A stretch of 6,886 nt of DNA, from positions 1 to 6,886 of the forward strand of contig CAQGLR010000080.1 of NCBI GenBank assembly GCA_948794795.1, given 5' to 3'. The position numbers were made by a program, and so were the translations under genes. The notes beneath the pieces were generated by a model, which saw only the letters and a list, made by a program, of their open reading frames with translations, was not told where the DNA came from and did not search any database. This DNA comes from an uncultured Lachnospiraceae bacterium (lineage in GTDB: Bacteria > Bacillota > Clostridia > Lachnospirales > Lachnospiraceae). Below are positions 1-5,742 of this stretch, in pieces. Position 1 is the first letter of the stretch. Every line of letters starts with the position of its first letter.

Positions 1-33
1 ATTACTTCTTTTAGAATTTTCAGGGTTGTTTTA

Positions 34-50
34 CTGTTCAGTTATCAAGG
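34..50 (-). promoter_or_regulatory. rRNA-operon leader-like sequence
   Basis: On the minus strand these 17 bases read CCTTGATAACTGAACAG. They resemble the conserved 'TTTGAAAACTRAACA' stretch that I recall from leaders ahead of 16S rRNA genes in Bacillus and clostridia. They lie about 40 bases downstream of a strong minus-strand promoter. I infer that a 16S rRNA gene starts just beyond base 1 of the window. No rRNA sequence itself is visible. Confidence 0.5.
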
Positions 51-88
51 TTCCTATGTTTGCGCCTTTGCTTGCGCCAGCGTGTTAA

Positions 89-117
89 ATACTACCACAC
101 CTCTTCAATCTTGTCAA
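89..117 (-). promoter_or_regulatory. Strong sigma-A type promoter, probably of an rRNA operon
   Basis: On the minus strand there is a perfect -35 box TTGACA (112-117), a 17-base spacer and a -10 box TAGTAT (89-94). An A-rich stretch lies just upstream (about 118-140), as expected for an UP element on a stable-RNA promoter. It points out of the window to the left and lies downstream of the tRNA terminator. It therefore drives a new transcription unit, most likely an rrn operon given the leader-like sequence at 34-50. Confidence 0.65.
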
Positions 118-198
118 CAACTTTTTTTATTTATTTTATATAATATTTATGCCCTTATTTCCATTATAATATACTACTATAATCCAGAAAATAAGCAT

Positions 199-225
199 AA
201 AAAAACACAGTAACTTCTACTGCGT
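199..225 (-). terminator. Rho-independent terminator after tRNA-Ser(GGA)
   Basis: On the minus strand an 8-bp stem (ACGCAGTA with TACTGTGT, including one G-U pair) closes a 5-base loop and is followed at once by a run of seven T. It begins four bases after the tRNA 3' end. It therefore ends the tRNA transcript before the next promoter at 89-117. Confidence 0.8.
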
Positions 226-228
226 CAA

Positions 229-317
229 CGGAGAAAGAGGGATTTGAACCCTCGCGCCGCTATTAACGGCCTACTCCCTTTCCAGGGGAGCCCCTTCAGC
301 CTCTTGGGTATTTCTCC
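229..317 (-). tRNA. tRNA-Ser, anticodon GGA
   Basis: This is an 89-nucleotide class II tRNA. The acceptor stem GGAGAAA pairs with TTTCTCC and the discriminator base is G at 229. The anticodon stem CTCCC/GGGAG closes the loop CTGGAAA, which places anticodon GGA at plus positions 281-283; it reads UCC and UCU serine codons. A long variable arm typical of tRNA-Ser and a T-arm with GGTTCAAATCC are present. CCA is not encoded, so maturation should require RNase Z trimming and CCA addition. A36 and A37 make it a candidate for i6A-type modification. It is not a t6A substrate, because its codons begin with U. It is probably co-transcribed with tRNA-Ser(UGA), since no convincing separate promoter is visible. 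Confidence 0.95.
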
Positions 318-397
318 TCGTGCTGGTTGTACTACACAGTGTCTATCTAACTTACCACCTTCCATGATAAGCCTTTTTCTTATTTAATAATACATAC

Positions 398-438
398 ACC
401 TGCAAAATAAAAGCAGGTTATAAAAACCTGGCAGGTTT
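398..438 (-). repeat. Pair of short related hairpins between the two tRNA-Ser genes
   Basis: Two inverted repeats lie side by side: ACCTGC/GCAGGT with a 9-base loop (398-418) and AAACCT/AGGTTT with a 3-base loop (424-438). They share the ACCTG core, so arms of one can pair with arms of the other. On the minus strand the second is followed by only TT, then A, so it would be a weak terminator at most. A role as a processing or pausing structure in the tRNA spacer is a guess. The rest of the 318-496 spacer shows no gene. Confidence 0.35.
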
Positions 439-496
439 ACATTGGCTATATATACAACTTATAACTATCTATACTATAACCATTACTTTAATTAAA

Positions 497-582
497 CGGA
501 GAGAGTGGGATTCGAACCCACGCGCCCTTGCGGACAAACGGTTTTCAAGACCGCCTCGTTATGACCTCTTCGATATCTCTCC
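497..582 (-). tRNA. tRNA-Ser, anticodon UGA
   Basis: This is an 86-nucleotide class II tRNA. The acceptor stem GGAGAGA pairs with TCTCTCC and the discriminator base is G at 497. The anticodon stem GCGGT/ACCGT (one G-U pair) closes the loop CTTGAAA, which places anticodon UGA at plus positions 545-547; it reads UCA and related UCN codons. A long variable arm and a GGTTCGAATCC T-arm are present. CCA is not encoded, which makes it a typical RNase Z substrate. It is the first gene downstream of the strong promoter at 626-655. Confidence 0.95.
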
Positions 583-625
583 ATATTATATTTTGTTTAG
601 CGCCTTTCCCTTACAGCGCTTTGCT

Positions 626-688
626 AGTATAACATCATTTTATATATTTCGTCAACCCCTTTTTTAAAATTTTTTAATTTTTTTTTTT
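626..688 (-). promoter_or_regulatory. Strong stable-RNA promoter with A-tract for the tRNA-Ser genes
   Basis: On the minus strand there is a -35 box TTGACG (650-655), an 18-base spacer and a -10 box TATACT (626-631). Long A-tracts lie immediately upstream (about 661-688), as in UP elements of rRNA and tRNA promoters. The predicted start lies about 35-40 bases before tRNA-Ser(UGA). A GC-rich stretch (AGCGCTGTAAGGG on the minus strand) in that leader may be a short processed leader. Confidence 0.8.
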
Positions 689-719
689 AACATAGAAACA
701 GATTAACCCCAAAACGGCA

Positions 720-753
720 CCAAGCCTTAGAAAACCGCTATTCTAAGGCTTGG
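720..753 (-). terminator. Perfect 13-bp hairpin, possible second terminator of the tsaD transcript
   Basis: Bases 720-732 and 741-753 are perfectly complementary (CCAAGCCTTAGAA with TTCTAAGGCTTGG) around an 8-base loop. On the minus strand the stem is followed by TGCCGTTTTGGGG, a short interrupted T-stretch, and on the plus strand by no T-run. It could be a weak terminator that insulates the tRNA promoter from the tsaD operon. It could equally be an unrelated structured site. Its arm is nearly identical to the tip of the neighbouring hairpin repeat. Confidence 0.45.
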
Positions 754-774
754 CATTAAGGATGCCTGGAAACT

Positions 775-781
775 AAAAAAA
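775..781 (-). terminator. T7 tract at the end of hairpin repeat copy 1
   Basis: Plus-strand AAAAAAA at 775-781 reads TTTTTTT on the coding strand, directly after the closing TTTGTGCA... base of the repeat. A long stem followed at once by seven U has the form of an intrinsic terminator, and it lies downstream of tsaD. Because the stem is far longer than usual, the effect on polymerase is uncertain. The other complete copy lacks this tract. Confidence 0.45.
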
Positions 782-961
782 TGCACAAATTATGTAGCTC
801 TGACAATTCCAAAATTTTACCACCGGCAGCCGCTCCCGCTTGGATGGGATGCGCAGTGGTGCATAAAGCCTTAAAAAACAAGGCTTAAGCACCAGCGCCC
901 CCAAACAGCTGCCTTATGGTAAAACATTTGGAATTTGCCAGAGTAATATAATCTTTGTGCA
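782..961 (-). repeat. Long hairpin repeat, copy 1 (structured RNA or MITE-like)
   Basis: This is an imperfect palindrome of 180 bases with termini TGCACAAA and TTTGTGCA. The nested arms are: 798-822 with 917-943; GGCAGC 825-830 with 908-913; GCGC 851-854 with 895-898; TGGTGC 857-862 with 889-894; and an apical stem AAGCCTT 866-872 with AAGGCTT 880-886. It starts 23 bases after the tsaD stop. On the minus strand it ends in a TTTTTTT run (775-781). Copy 2 (about 6449-6642) has the same orientation and copy 3 (from about 6769) is inverted. I do not know the family. The minus strand is chosen because mismatches in the arms become G-U pairs on that strand. No open reading frame or transposase is present. 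Confidence 0.85.
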
Positions 962-984
962 GTTTGATGGTTTAAAAGCAATTT

Positions 985-2007
985 TCAAACACACCCTAGT
1001 TTAAGATTTGGTACTGCATTCAAATCCAGCCCGCTTCTTATGCCAGCCATAAAGTTATAATAACCCTGGACTGCAATCATAACAGCATTATCTGTACAAT
1101 ATACAGGTGATGGATAATATAATTCTATTCCATTAATTTTGCAGCTATCCTGCATTGCAGCACGCAGGAAAGAATTGGCGGCAACTCCTCCAGCAACTGC
1201 AATTTTGTGGCTGCCATATTGCCTTGCAGCATTTACAGAACGGCTTACAAGTACATCTGCCACTGCCTGCTGGAAAGACGCTGCTACATCAGCTACATTA
1301 ACTTCTATATTTTTCATCTCACAACTGTTTAAATAATTAAGCACTGCCGACTTAAGACCAGAAAAACTAAAGTCAAATTCACAGCCATCAACTTTGGCAC
1401 GTGGAAAAGTAATTGCATCCGGATTACCTTGCTTTGATATCCTGTCTATCTCTGGCCCGCCTGGATAGCCCAGGCCAAGTGCCCTTGCAACCTTGTCAAA
1501 TGCCTCACCTGCTGCATCATCATGTGTATGTCCTATTATATCAAACTTATTATAACCAGATACCTGTACAAGATGTGTATGTCCTCCTGATACAACAAGG
1601 CACAAAAATGGTGGTTCCAGGCTGCTATGCTCAATATAATTTGCTGCAATATGCCCTTCAATATGATGTACACCTACAAGAGGCTTATTTGCTGCATATG
1701 CTATTGCTTTTGCAGTGCCAACCCCTACAAGAAGCGGACCTGCGAGCCCTGGCCCATACGTCACACATACAGCATCAATTCCAGACAGTGGCACGCCTGC
1801 TTCTGCCAATGCCTCTTCTATAACATAATTTATTCTTTCAATATGTTTACGTGACGCTATTTCTGGTACAACACCACCATAAAGGGTATGGATATCTATT
1901 TGCGAAGATATAATATTTGATAAAACTTCCCTGCCATTTCTTACAACAGCTGCTGCTGTTTCATCACAAGAACTTTCAATCCCCAGCATTAACACATTAT
2001 TTGGCAT
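985..2007 (-). CDS. tsaD: tRNA N6-adenosine threonylcarbamoyltransferase TsaD
   Basis: TsaD is the catalytic subunit that moves the threonylcarbamoyl group from TC-AMP to A37 of ANN-decoding tRNAs, working in the cytoplasm with TsaB and TsaE. I start it at 2007 (340 residues) because GGAGG lies 4 bases upstream and the product then begins close to the family start LGIESSCDET. An in-frame ATG at 2025 adds six residues but lacks a good ribosome site. With the 340-residue numbering, the metal-binding HxxxH is in HHIEGH (His115, His119). VVSGGHT, DDAAGEAFDK, GGPEID, GLKSAV, GGVAAN and the late metal-site Asp in TDNAVMIA all follow in the usual order. The length is normal for the family and no key residue is missing. 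It is the last gene of the block, 41 bases after the membrane-anchored protein gene, and is followed by the hairpin repeat. Confidence 0.97.
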   Translation of the reverse strand: MPNNVLMLGIESSCDETAAAVVRNGREVLSNIISSQIDIHTLYGGVVPEIASRKHIERINYVIEEALAEAGVPLSGIDAVCVTYGPGLAGPLLVGVGTAKAIAYAANKPLVGVHHIEGHIAANYIEHSSLEPPFLCLVVSGGHTHLVQVSGYNKFDIIGHTHDDAAGEAFDKVARALGLGYPGGPEIDRISKQGNPDAITFPRAKVDGCEFDFSFSGLKSAVLNYLNSCEMKNIEVNVADVAASFQQAVADVLVSRSVNAARQYGSHKIAVAGGVAANSFLRAAMQDSCKINGIELYYPSPVYCTDNAVMIAVQGYYNFMAGIRSGLDLNAVPNLKLGCV

Positions 2008-2048
2008 ATTTCCTCCATGCACCATAACCTGGTGCCTCTGTCTTTTAA

Positions 2049-2657
2049 TTATTTTCCCTCACTATCTTCCTCATCCTGGCTGTCAAGCTGTTCCCATCCT
2101 AATATCTTCCACTTGCCTTCACCATCATCCCTGCACATAAATTTCTCATAAACCTTTGTACGCTCTGATTTCTGTTTAATAAGGGCATTGCACATTACAT
2201 AAGCGCACTCCTTGCCATCAACTTCACCATATACAGTAGAACTATTAGACTCAACTGAATACATGGCAATATTCCTGCTGTTGCTCCTGTAATCTTCCCT
2301 GTCACTTTTAAAACTGCTTAACATATTTTCCCATGAGTTTTCTTCCCTTGCAAGGAATTCTTCATCATACAGTTTACGCAGCTGTTCCAGCAACTTTTCA
2401 AACTCTTCATCATCCATTTTTTCATTATACATGCACTTATTAAAACGCCAGTATAACTTCACTACTTCAGCAGGAGTTTCAGGATATTTTGTATCAAGGT
2501 CTTTAACAAGAAGTTTCTCTACTTCTGTCCCTGGCTCTTTCTCTTCTCCTGTATCTTTGGACTGCCTTGTTATAACATAATAAACCACCAGCACAACTGC
2601 TGCTGCACACAACATTAAAACAAAAGCTGTCACTATCTTTTTTTTCTGCTTATCCAT
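2049..2657 (-). CDS. Membrane-anchored protein of unknown function
   Basis: The product has 202 residues. A lysine-rich start (KQKKK) precedes one hydrophobic helix at about residues 9-29, followed by a charged linker and a soluble domain predicted outside the membrane. The soluble part has a helical segment around KYPETPAEVVKLYWRF (residues 58-72). After it come acidic helices and a strand-rich end with EGKWKILGWE (180-189), followed by an acidic tail. The layout 'helices, then a short strand domain ending in WKILGW' recalls NTF2-like folds, but that is only an impression. I believe related proteins are catalogued as an uncharacterised Lachnospiraceae family (possibly DUF6715), which I cannot confirm here. 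AGGAGG lies 7 bases before the ATG, so the start is well supported. It sits between rnz and tsaD, and its function is unknown. Confidence 0.8.
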   Translation of the reverse strand: MDKQKKKIVTAFVLMLCAAAVVLVVYYVITRQSKDTGEEKEPGTEVEKLLVKDLDTKYPETPAEVVKLYWRFNKCMYNEKMDDEEFEKLLEQLRKLYDEEFLAREENSWENMLSSFKSDREDYRSNSRNIAMYSVESNSSTVYGEVDGKECAYVMCNALIKQKSERTKVYEKFMCRDDGEGKWKILGWEQLDSQDEEDSEGK

Positions 2658-2691
2658 AACCGTACCTCCTTAATATCTATGCCTTTTATAT

Positions 2692-2697
2692 ATTATA
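2692..2697 (-). promoter_or_regulatory. Possible internal -10 box ahead of the membrane protein gene
   Basis: A perfect TATAAT lies on the minus strand in the 73-base gap between rnz and the next gene, 35 bases before that gene's ATG. No good -35 box is found at the expected distance (nearest TGCAAA-like). In AT-rich DNA a lone TATAAT is common, so an internal promoter for the last two genes is only a possibility. Confidence 0.25.
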
Positions 2698-2730
2698 CAA
2701 CATACCAGGGATATTTGCACTATTTTCTGG

Positions 2731-3645
2731 TTACTCTTCTTCTGGAAACCCAATGGTAACACTTCTGCAGTCCTTTGCTGCATATGCATTTGCAAATATC
2801 TTCCTGGCATCTTTTATATAATCTCCAGGCCTTAATAATGACGGGCTGTAATGGGTAAGCCACATTTCTTTGACATCTGCATCTCTGGCAACCTGTGCTG
2901 CTTCGCAGAAAGTCATATGTTTATTTTCAACAGCTTTGGATGCCTTGCCCTCTTCCCCATACATTCCTTCACATATTAATAAATCGGCATTTTGGGCATT
3001 TTTAATTAGGCTTGGTACTGGCCTTGTATCTGTACAATATGTAACTTTTATCCCTTTCCTTGCTGGCCCTGTAACCATTCCAGGAGTAAAAACCTTTCCT
3101 TCATGTTCTACAGTTTCCCCTTTCTGCAGGCGGCTCCACAGTTTCAAAGGGACTTCATTTTCTTTTGCAAGTTCTGGATAAAAACGTCCGCCACGTGGAA
3201 CATTTATTGTATACCCATAACATGTAATATTATGGTTTACTTTAAATGCCCTTATATTATATCCATTAATCTCTATATCCTGTTCTGCCCCAGAAAGCTC
3301 AATAAATTCAAGTTTAAATGGAAGCCCAGGGGCAATTATAAGAAGTGAGTCCACTACCTTTTCAAGCCCTTTTGGCCCTATAAGGGTAACAGGAGCTGTA
3401 CGTTCAGAATTACCCATAGACAGTAAAAGACCTGGCAACCCGCTTATATGGTCACCATGGTAATGTGTAAAACATATTGTATCTATAGGATTAACACTCC
3501 ATCCCTTTTCACGGATTGCAATCTGTGTCCCTTCCCCACAGTCAACCAGAAGGCTGCTGCCGCCAAGCCTTGCCATAAGGGCAGTAAGCCAGCGGCCTGG
3601 CAGCGGCATCATACCACTTGTTCCAAGCAAACATAAATCTAACAT
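2731..3645 (-). CDS. rnz: Ribonuclease Z (tRNase Z, short form)
   Basis: RNase Z is a zinc-dependent endonuclease of the metallo-beta-lactamase fold that cuts CCA-less tRNA precursors just after the discriminator base. I start it at 3645 (304 residues), where GGGGA lies 5 bases upstream and the product begins MLDLCLLGTSG, as in the family. An ATG at 3657 has no ribosome site. Counting from 3657, the core motif THYHGDH gives metal ligands His65, His67, Asp69 and His70. These are followed by His142 (NHN), Asp210 (YCTDTRP), His247 (NKHMTF) and His269 (LTHYSP). The tRNA-binding arm region (GGRFYPELAKENEVPLKLW, RLQKGETV) is present. All catalytic residues are intact. A perfect hairpin (3661-3685) sits just upstream of its ribosome site. 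The two nearby CCA-less serine tRNA genes are natural substrates. Confidence 0.95.
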   Translation of the reverse strand: MLDLCLLGTSGMMPLPGRWLTALMARLGGSSLLVDCGEGTQIAIREKGWSVNPIDTICFTHYHGDHISGLPGLLLSMGNSERTAPVTLIGPKGLEKVVDSLLIIAPGLPFKLEFIELSGAEQDIEINGYNIRAFKVNHNITCYGYTINVPRGGRFYPELAKENEVPLKLWSRLQKGETVEHEGKVFTPGMVTGPARKGIKVTYCTDTRPVPSLIKNAQNADLLICEGMYGEEGKASKAVENKHMTFCEAAQVARDADVKEMWLTHYSPSLLRPGDYIKDARKIFANAYAAKDCRSVTIGFPEEE

Positions 3646-3660
3646 ATATTTCCCCATTTC

Positions 3661-3685
3661 TTAATGCTGGCAGTACCAGCATTAA
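3661..3685 (-). promoter_or_regulatory. Perfect hairpin in the rnz 5' untranslated region
   Basis: TTAATGCTGG (3661-3670) and CCAGCATTAA (3676-3685) form a perfect 10-bp stem around a 5-base loop. It begins one base after the stop codon of the small upstream gene and ends five bases before the GGGGA ribosome site of rnz. No T-run follows on the minus strand, so it is not a standard terminator. It could control translation of rnz, protect the mRNA end or mark a cleavage site. The structure is certain but the role is inferred. Confidence 0.6.
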
Positions 3686-3686
3686 A

Positions 3687-3902
3687 TTATAACTCTGTCA
3701 CATCACTAACCTCAGGAGGTATTGCAAATTTTTCTACCATTTTATCATAACATTCTTCACAAATAACAAAAGAATGGAGGGTAGTATCTTTCTTTGAAAA
3801 ATACCCCCACTGCTTCCTTGCCTCAAATGCATCCTCTAATAGTATATTATTTTCCATATGGAGCTGTCTTCCACATACATTACAAAATATCCTTTTATTC
3901 AC
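3687..3902 (-). CDS. Small four-cysteine (zinc-ribbon-like) protein
   Basis: The product has 71 residues with two CxxC pairs: Cys7/Cys10 (CNVC, followed by GRQL) and Cys48/Cys51 (CEEC). The spacing and the CxxCG start look like a zinc ribbon, so a structural zinc site is likely. Between them is a polar stretch (ALA-poor, WGYFSKKDTTLHS). I do not recognise a named family, and such proteins may bind nucleic acid or a protein partner. AGGAGG lies upstream of the ATG with a longish 11-base spacing. It is the first gene after the 194-base gap and is followed, after a 41-base spacer with a hairpin, by rnz. It is therefore probably co-transcribed with rnz. Confidence 0.75.
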   Translation of the reverse strand: MNKRIFCNVCGRQLHMENNILLEDAFEARKQWGYFSKKDTTLHSFVICEECYDKMVEKFAIPPEVSDVTEL

Positions 3903-4096
3903 GGCAGTTCCTCCTTAGTTTATACATAAATTATTTAAGATAACAGAGAAATAATCTGTACCTGGCGTTTACCTTATCCAGAACAAGTTTTTTTTAAAAC
4001 TTATGATATGGTATATAATATATGTTTTATGTATATTTGTATAGTGGAAATGCATGGCAGGCAGATTATGCATTTTAGTGCACATATTTTAAAAAA
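3903..4096 (-). other. 194-base spacer that splits the gene block, no clear promoter
   Basis: This very AT-rich gap separates rimI from the small zinc-ribbon gene. On the minus strand it holds several weak inverted repeats: ATGCAT twice near 4037-4074, AAGTTTT/AAAACTT around 3985-4004, and two partly exclusive stems at 3930-3959. None is followed by a proper T-run, and no TTGACA/TATAAT pair with good spacing is visible. It may contain the promoter of the second half of the block, but I cannot place it. Confidence 0.4.
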
Positions 4097-4579
4097 TCAA
4101 TCCCTGTTAGCATTAAGCACCAGCTTTTTTTCCATAACTATTGCATCTGCATGTGGGTTTGAATAATAAGCTTTTCTTCTTCCAATTTCCTTAAAACCCA
4201 TTTTTTTATAAAAATCTAATGCAGGAAGGTTGTCTTCCCTGGCTTCAAGCAAAACCACTTCTGCCTTAAGGTTTATACAACGTAAAATACTCTCTTCTAA
4301 AAGCCTGCTGGCAATATGGCAGCGCCTGTATTCTTTTTTTACAGCAATATTACATAAATCTGCTGTTTCATAAGATGTTATAATTGTACAATACGCAATG
4401 ATACATCCATTAATTTCTGCAACCATATAAATATTCCCTGTCCTTAAACATGCTTTCTTATAAGCTGCCGGGTCTGGATGTGCACCAAAAAAAAGACTTT
4501 CCATAACCATTATTTCATCTAAATCTTCCTGGCGCATACTGCGTATACACACATTTTCTATATTTTTATAAACATCCAT
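4097..4579 (-). CDS. rimI: RimI-like GNAT N-acetyltransferase
   Basis: This 160-residue GNAT-fold acetyltransferase would transfer acetyl from acetyl-CoA to protein N-termini. The founding member, RimI, modifies ribosomal protein S18. The motif order fits: a substrate loop (ESLFFGAHPDP, about 27-37), strand 4 with NIAV (77-80), the CoA loop EYRRCHIASRL (83-92), Glu112 in LLEAREDN, and Tyr124 in FYKKMGF. The last two match the catalytic Glu/Tyr of RimI. The CoA-binding RxxGxG/A motif is unusual: the central Gly is His88 (R85-R-C-H-I-A90). The start is 2 bases after the tsaB stop, so translation is probably coupled. Its place next to tsaB and tsaE supports the RimI call, though the true substrate is not shown. 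Confidence 0.9.
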   Translation of the reverse strand: MDVYKNIENVCIRSMRQEDLDEIMVMESLFFGAHPDPAAYKKACLRTGNIYMVAEINGCIIAYCTIITSYETADLCNIAVKKEYRRCHIASRLLEESILRCINLKAEVVLLEAREDNLPALDFYKKMGFKEIGRRKAYYSNPHADAIVMEKKLVLNANRD

Positions 4580-4581
4580 AA

Positions 4582-5295
4582 TTACGCCTTGCCCTTTACC
4601 AGACGCTCTTCACGTTCACGTTCAGCCTGTGGCTTACGTAGATAAAAAGGCCTGTACTCTGCTGCACTTACGTACTTTCCCTCACCATAGTATATAATTC
4701 CAAGAGCAGCAACAGAAGCAGCACTCTGTTTTACCATATGGCAAGGTGCAAATAAATACTTTATCCCCATTTTATCCTGTATAACATCCTTATATACATC
4801 CACACCATCACCAAGGAAAAGCACTTCCCTGCCAGCCTGTTCCAGTTCCAGTAAAACATCACTTATATTAACTGCCTTCTGTTCTATTATATTAACAAGC
4901 TTTCCATTATCCATATGGTATGCTGCAGTATATACCTGGTTTCTTCTTGCATCCATAAGCGGGCATATTATGCCATTATAACATGCTGCATGGTATGCAA
5001 GCCCGTCAAGCGTTGGAACAGGTATAACTGGTTTCTTTAATGCAAGCCCAAGCCCCTTTGCTGTTGCTGAACCTATCCTTAACCCTGTAAATGAGCCAGG
5101 ACCTGATGCAACAGCTATTGCATCAATATCCTCAAGCGGAATTTCTGACATCTGTACAGCTTTGTCAAGCATTGGCAGCAATGTCTGCGAATGAGTCTGT
5201 CTGTTATTTACCGTAAATTCTGATATAATATTATTATCATCTGCTACTGCCACAGATGCAGTTACCCCTGAACTGTCTATTGCTAATACTTTCAT
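4582..5295 (-). CDS. tsaB: tRNA threonylcarbamoyladenosine biosynthesis protein TsaB
   Basis: TsaB (YeaZ) is the partner of TsaD in the t6A37 complex; it has an actin-like fold but no catalytic metal site. The product has 237 residues with the family signatures LAIDSS (4-9), THSQTLLPML (34-43), GPGSFTGLRIG (65-75) and DARRNQVY (115-122). The usual C-terminal end EYRPFYLRKPQAER is followed by a charged tail. Length and motifs are normal. It starts 6 bases after the tsaE stop. Its most likely ribosome site, GGAGG, lies inside the last Gly-Gly codons of tsaE, 13 bases before the ATG, so coupling to tsaE is likely. It is followed by rimI with a 2-base gap. Confidence 0.96.
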   Translation of the reverse strand: MKVLAIDSSGVTASVAVADDNNIISEFTVNNRQTHSQTLLPMLDKAVQMSEIPLEDIDAIAVASGPGSFTGLRIGSATAKGLGLALKKPVIPVPTLDGLAYHAACYNGIICPLMDARRNQVYTAAYHMDNGKLVNIIEQKAVNISDVLLELEQAGREVLFLGDGVDVYKDVIQDKMGIKYLFAPCHMVKQSAASVAALGIIYYGEGKYVSAAEYRPFYLRKPQAEREREERLVKGKA

Positions 5296-5301
5296 TGCAC
5301 T

Positions 5302-5736
5302 TTACCAGCCTCCTATATCTATATGCCTGTAATCAAAACCTTTCTGCAAATCCTTATTAATGGTTACTTTTATACAGCCCTCTGGTATAATCTCCTTAAC
5401 AAGCCCTGCCCATTCTACAAGACATACACCATCACCAAAAAAGTAATCTTCATATCCTATATCATCCATCTCTTCTATTCCCGCAATCCTGTATACATCA
5501 AAATGGTATAATGGAATACGCCCGTCATCATAAACCTGGACTATAGTAAAAGTAGGGCTGCTTATAGTTTCTTCTATCCCAAGCCCCTTACCGAACCCTT
5601 TTGCAAAAACAGTTTTGCCTGCACCAAGGTCACCATCAAGAAGTATAATATCTCCAGGATGGCAGGCCTCACCAAGCCTTCTGCCTGCTTCAAATGTATC
5701 CTTCTCACAAAAACTTTCTATAACCTGGTCTTCCAT
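5302..5736 (-). CDS. tsaE: tRNA threonylcarbamoyladenosine biosynthesis ATPase TsaE
   Basis: TsaE is a small P-loop ATPase that resets the TsaB-TsaD complex between rounds of t6A synthesis. The product has 144 residues with the Walker A motif GDLGAGKT (35-42, Lys41), the conserved SSPTF (59-63), HFDVYR (78-83) and VEWA (107-110, Glu108-Trp109). All are as expected and the length is typical. It starts 6 bases after the stop of the membrane protein gene, with an AGGA-type site close by. It ends 6 bases before tsaB. Confidence 0.96.
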   Translation of the reverse strand: MEDQVIESFCEKDTFEAGRRLGEACHPGDIILLDGDLGAGKTVFAKGFGKGLGIEETISSPTFTIVQVYDDGRIPLYHFDVYRIAGIEEMDDIGYEDYFFGDGVCLVEWAGLVKEIIPEGCIKVTINKDLQKGFDYRHIDIGGW

Positions 5737-5742
5737 AACATC

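Noticed and set aside
229..582. The two tRNA-Ser genes as substrates of the neighbouring t6A enzymes
   Set aside because: t6A is placed at A37 of tRNAs reading codons that begin with A. Both anticodons end in A36 and read UCN codons, so only the RNase Z link is reasonable.
1139..1854. Plus-strand open frames opposite tsaD
   Set aside because: They are antisense to a gene with full TsaD motifs and have no ribosome sites; the peptides are cysteine- and leucine-rich shadow translations.
2870..3636. Plus-strand open frames opposite rnz
   Set aside because: They are shadows of a well-supported RNase Z gene with all metal ligands.
3903..4096. Possible riboswitch or attenuator ahead of the zinc-ribbon gene
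   Set aside because: Some stems can be drawn, including two partly exclusive ones at 3930-3959, but they are short and AT-only. There is no T-run, and no known aptamer core is recognisable.
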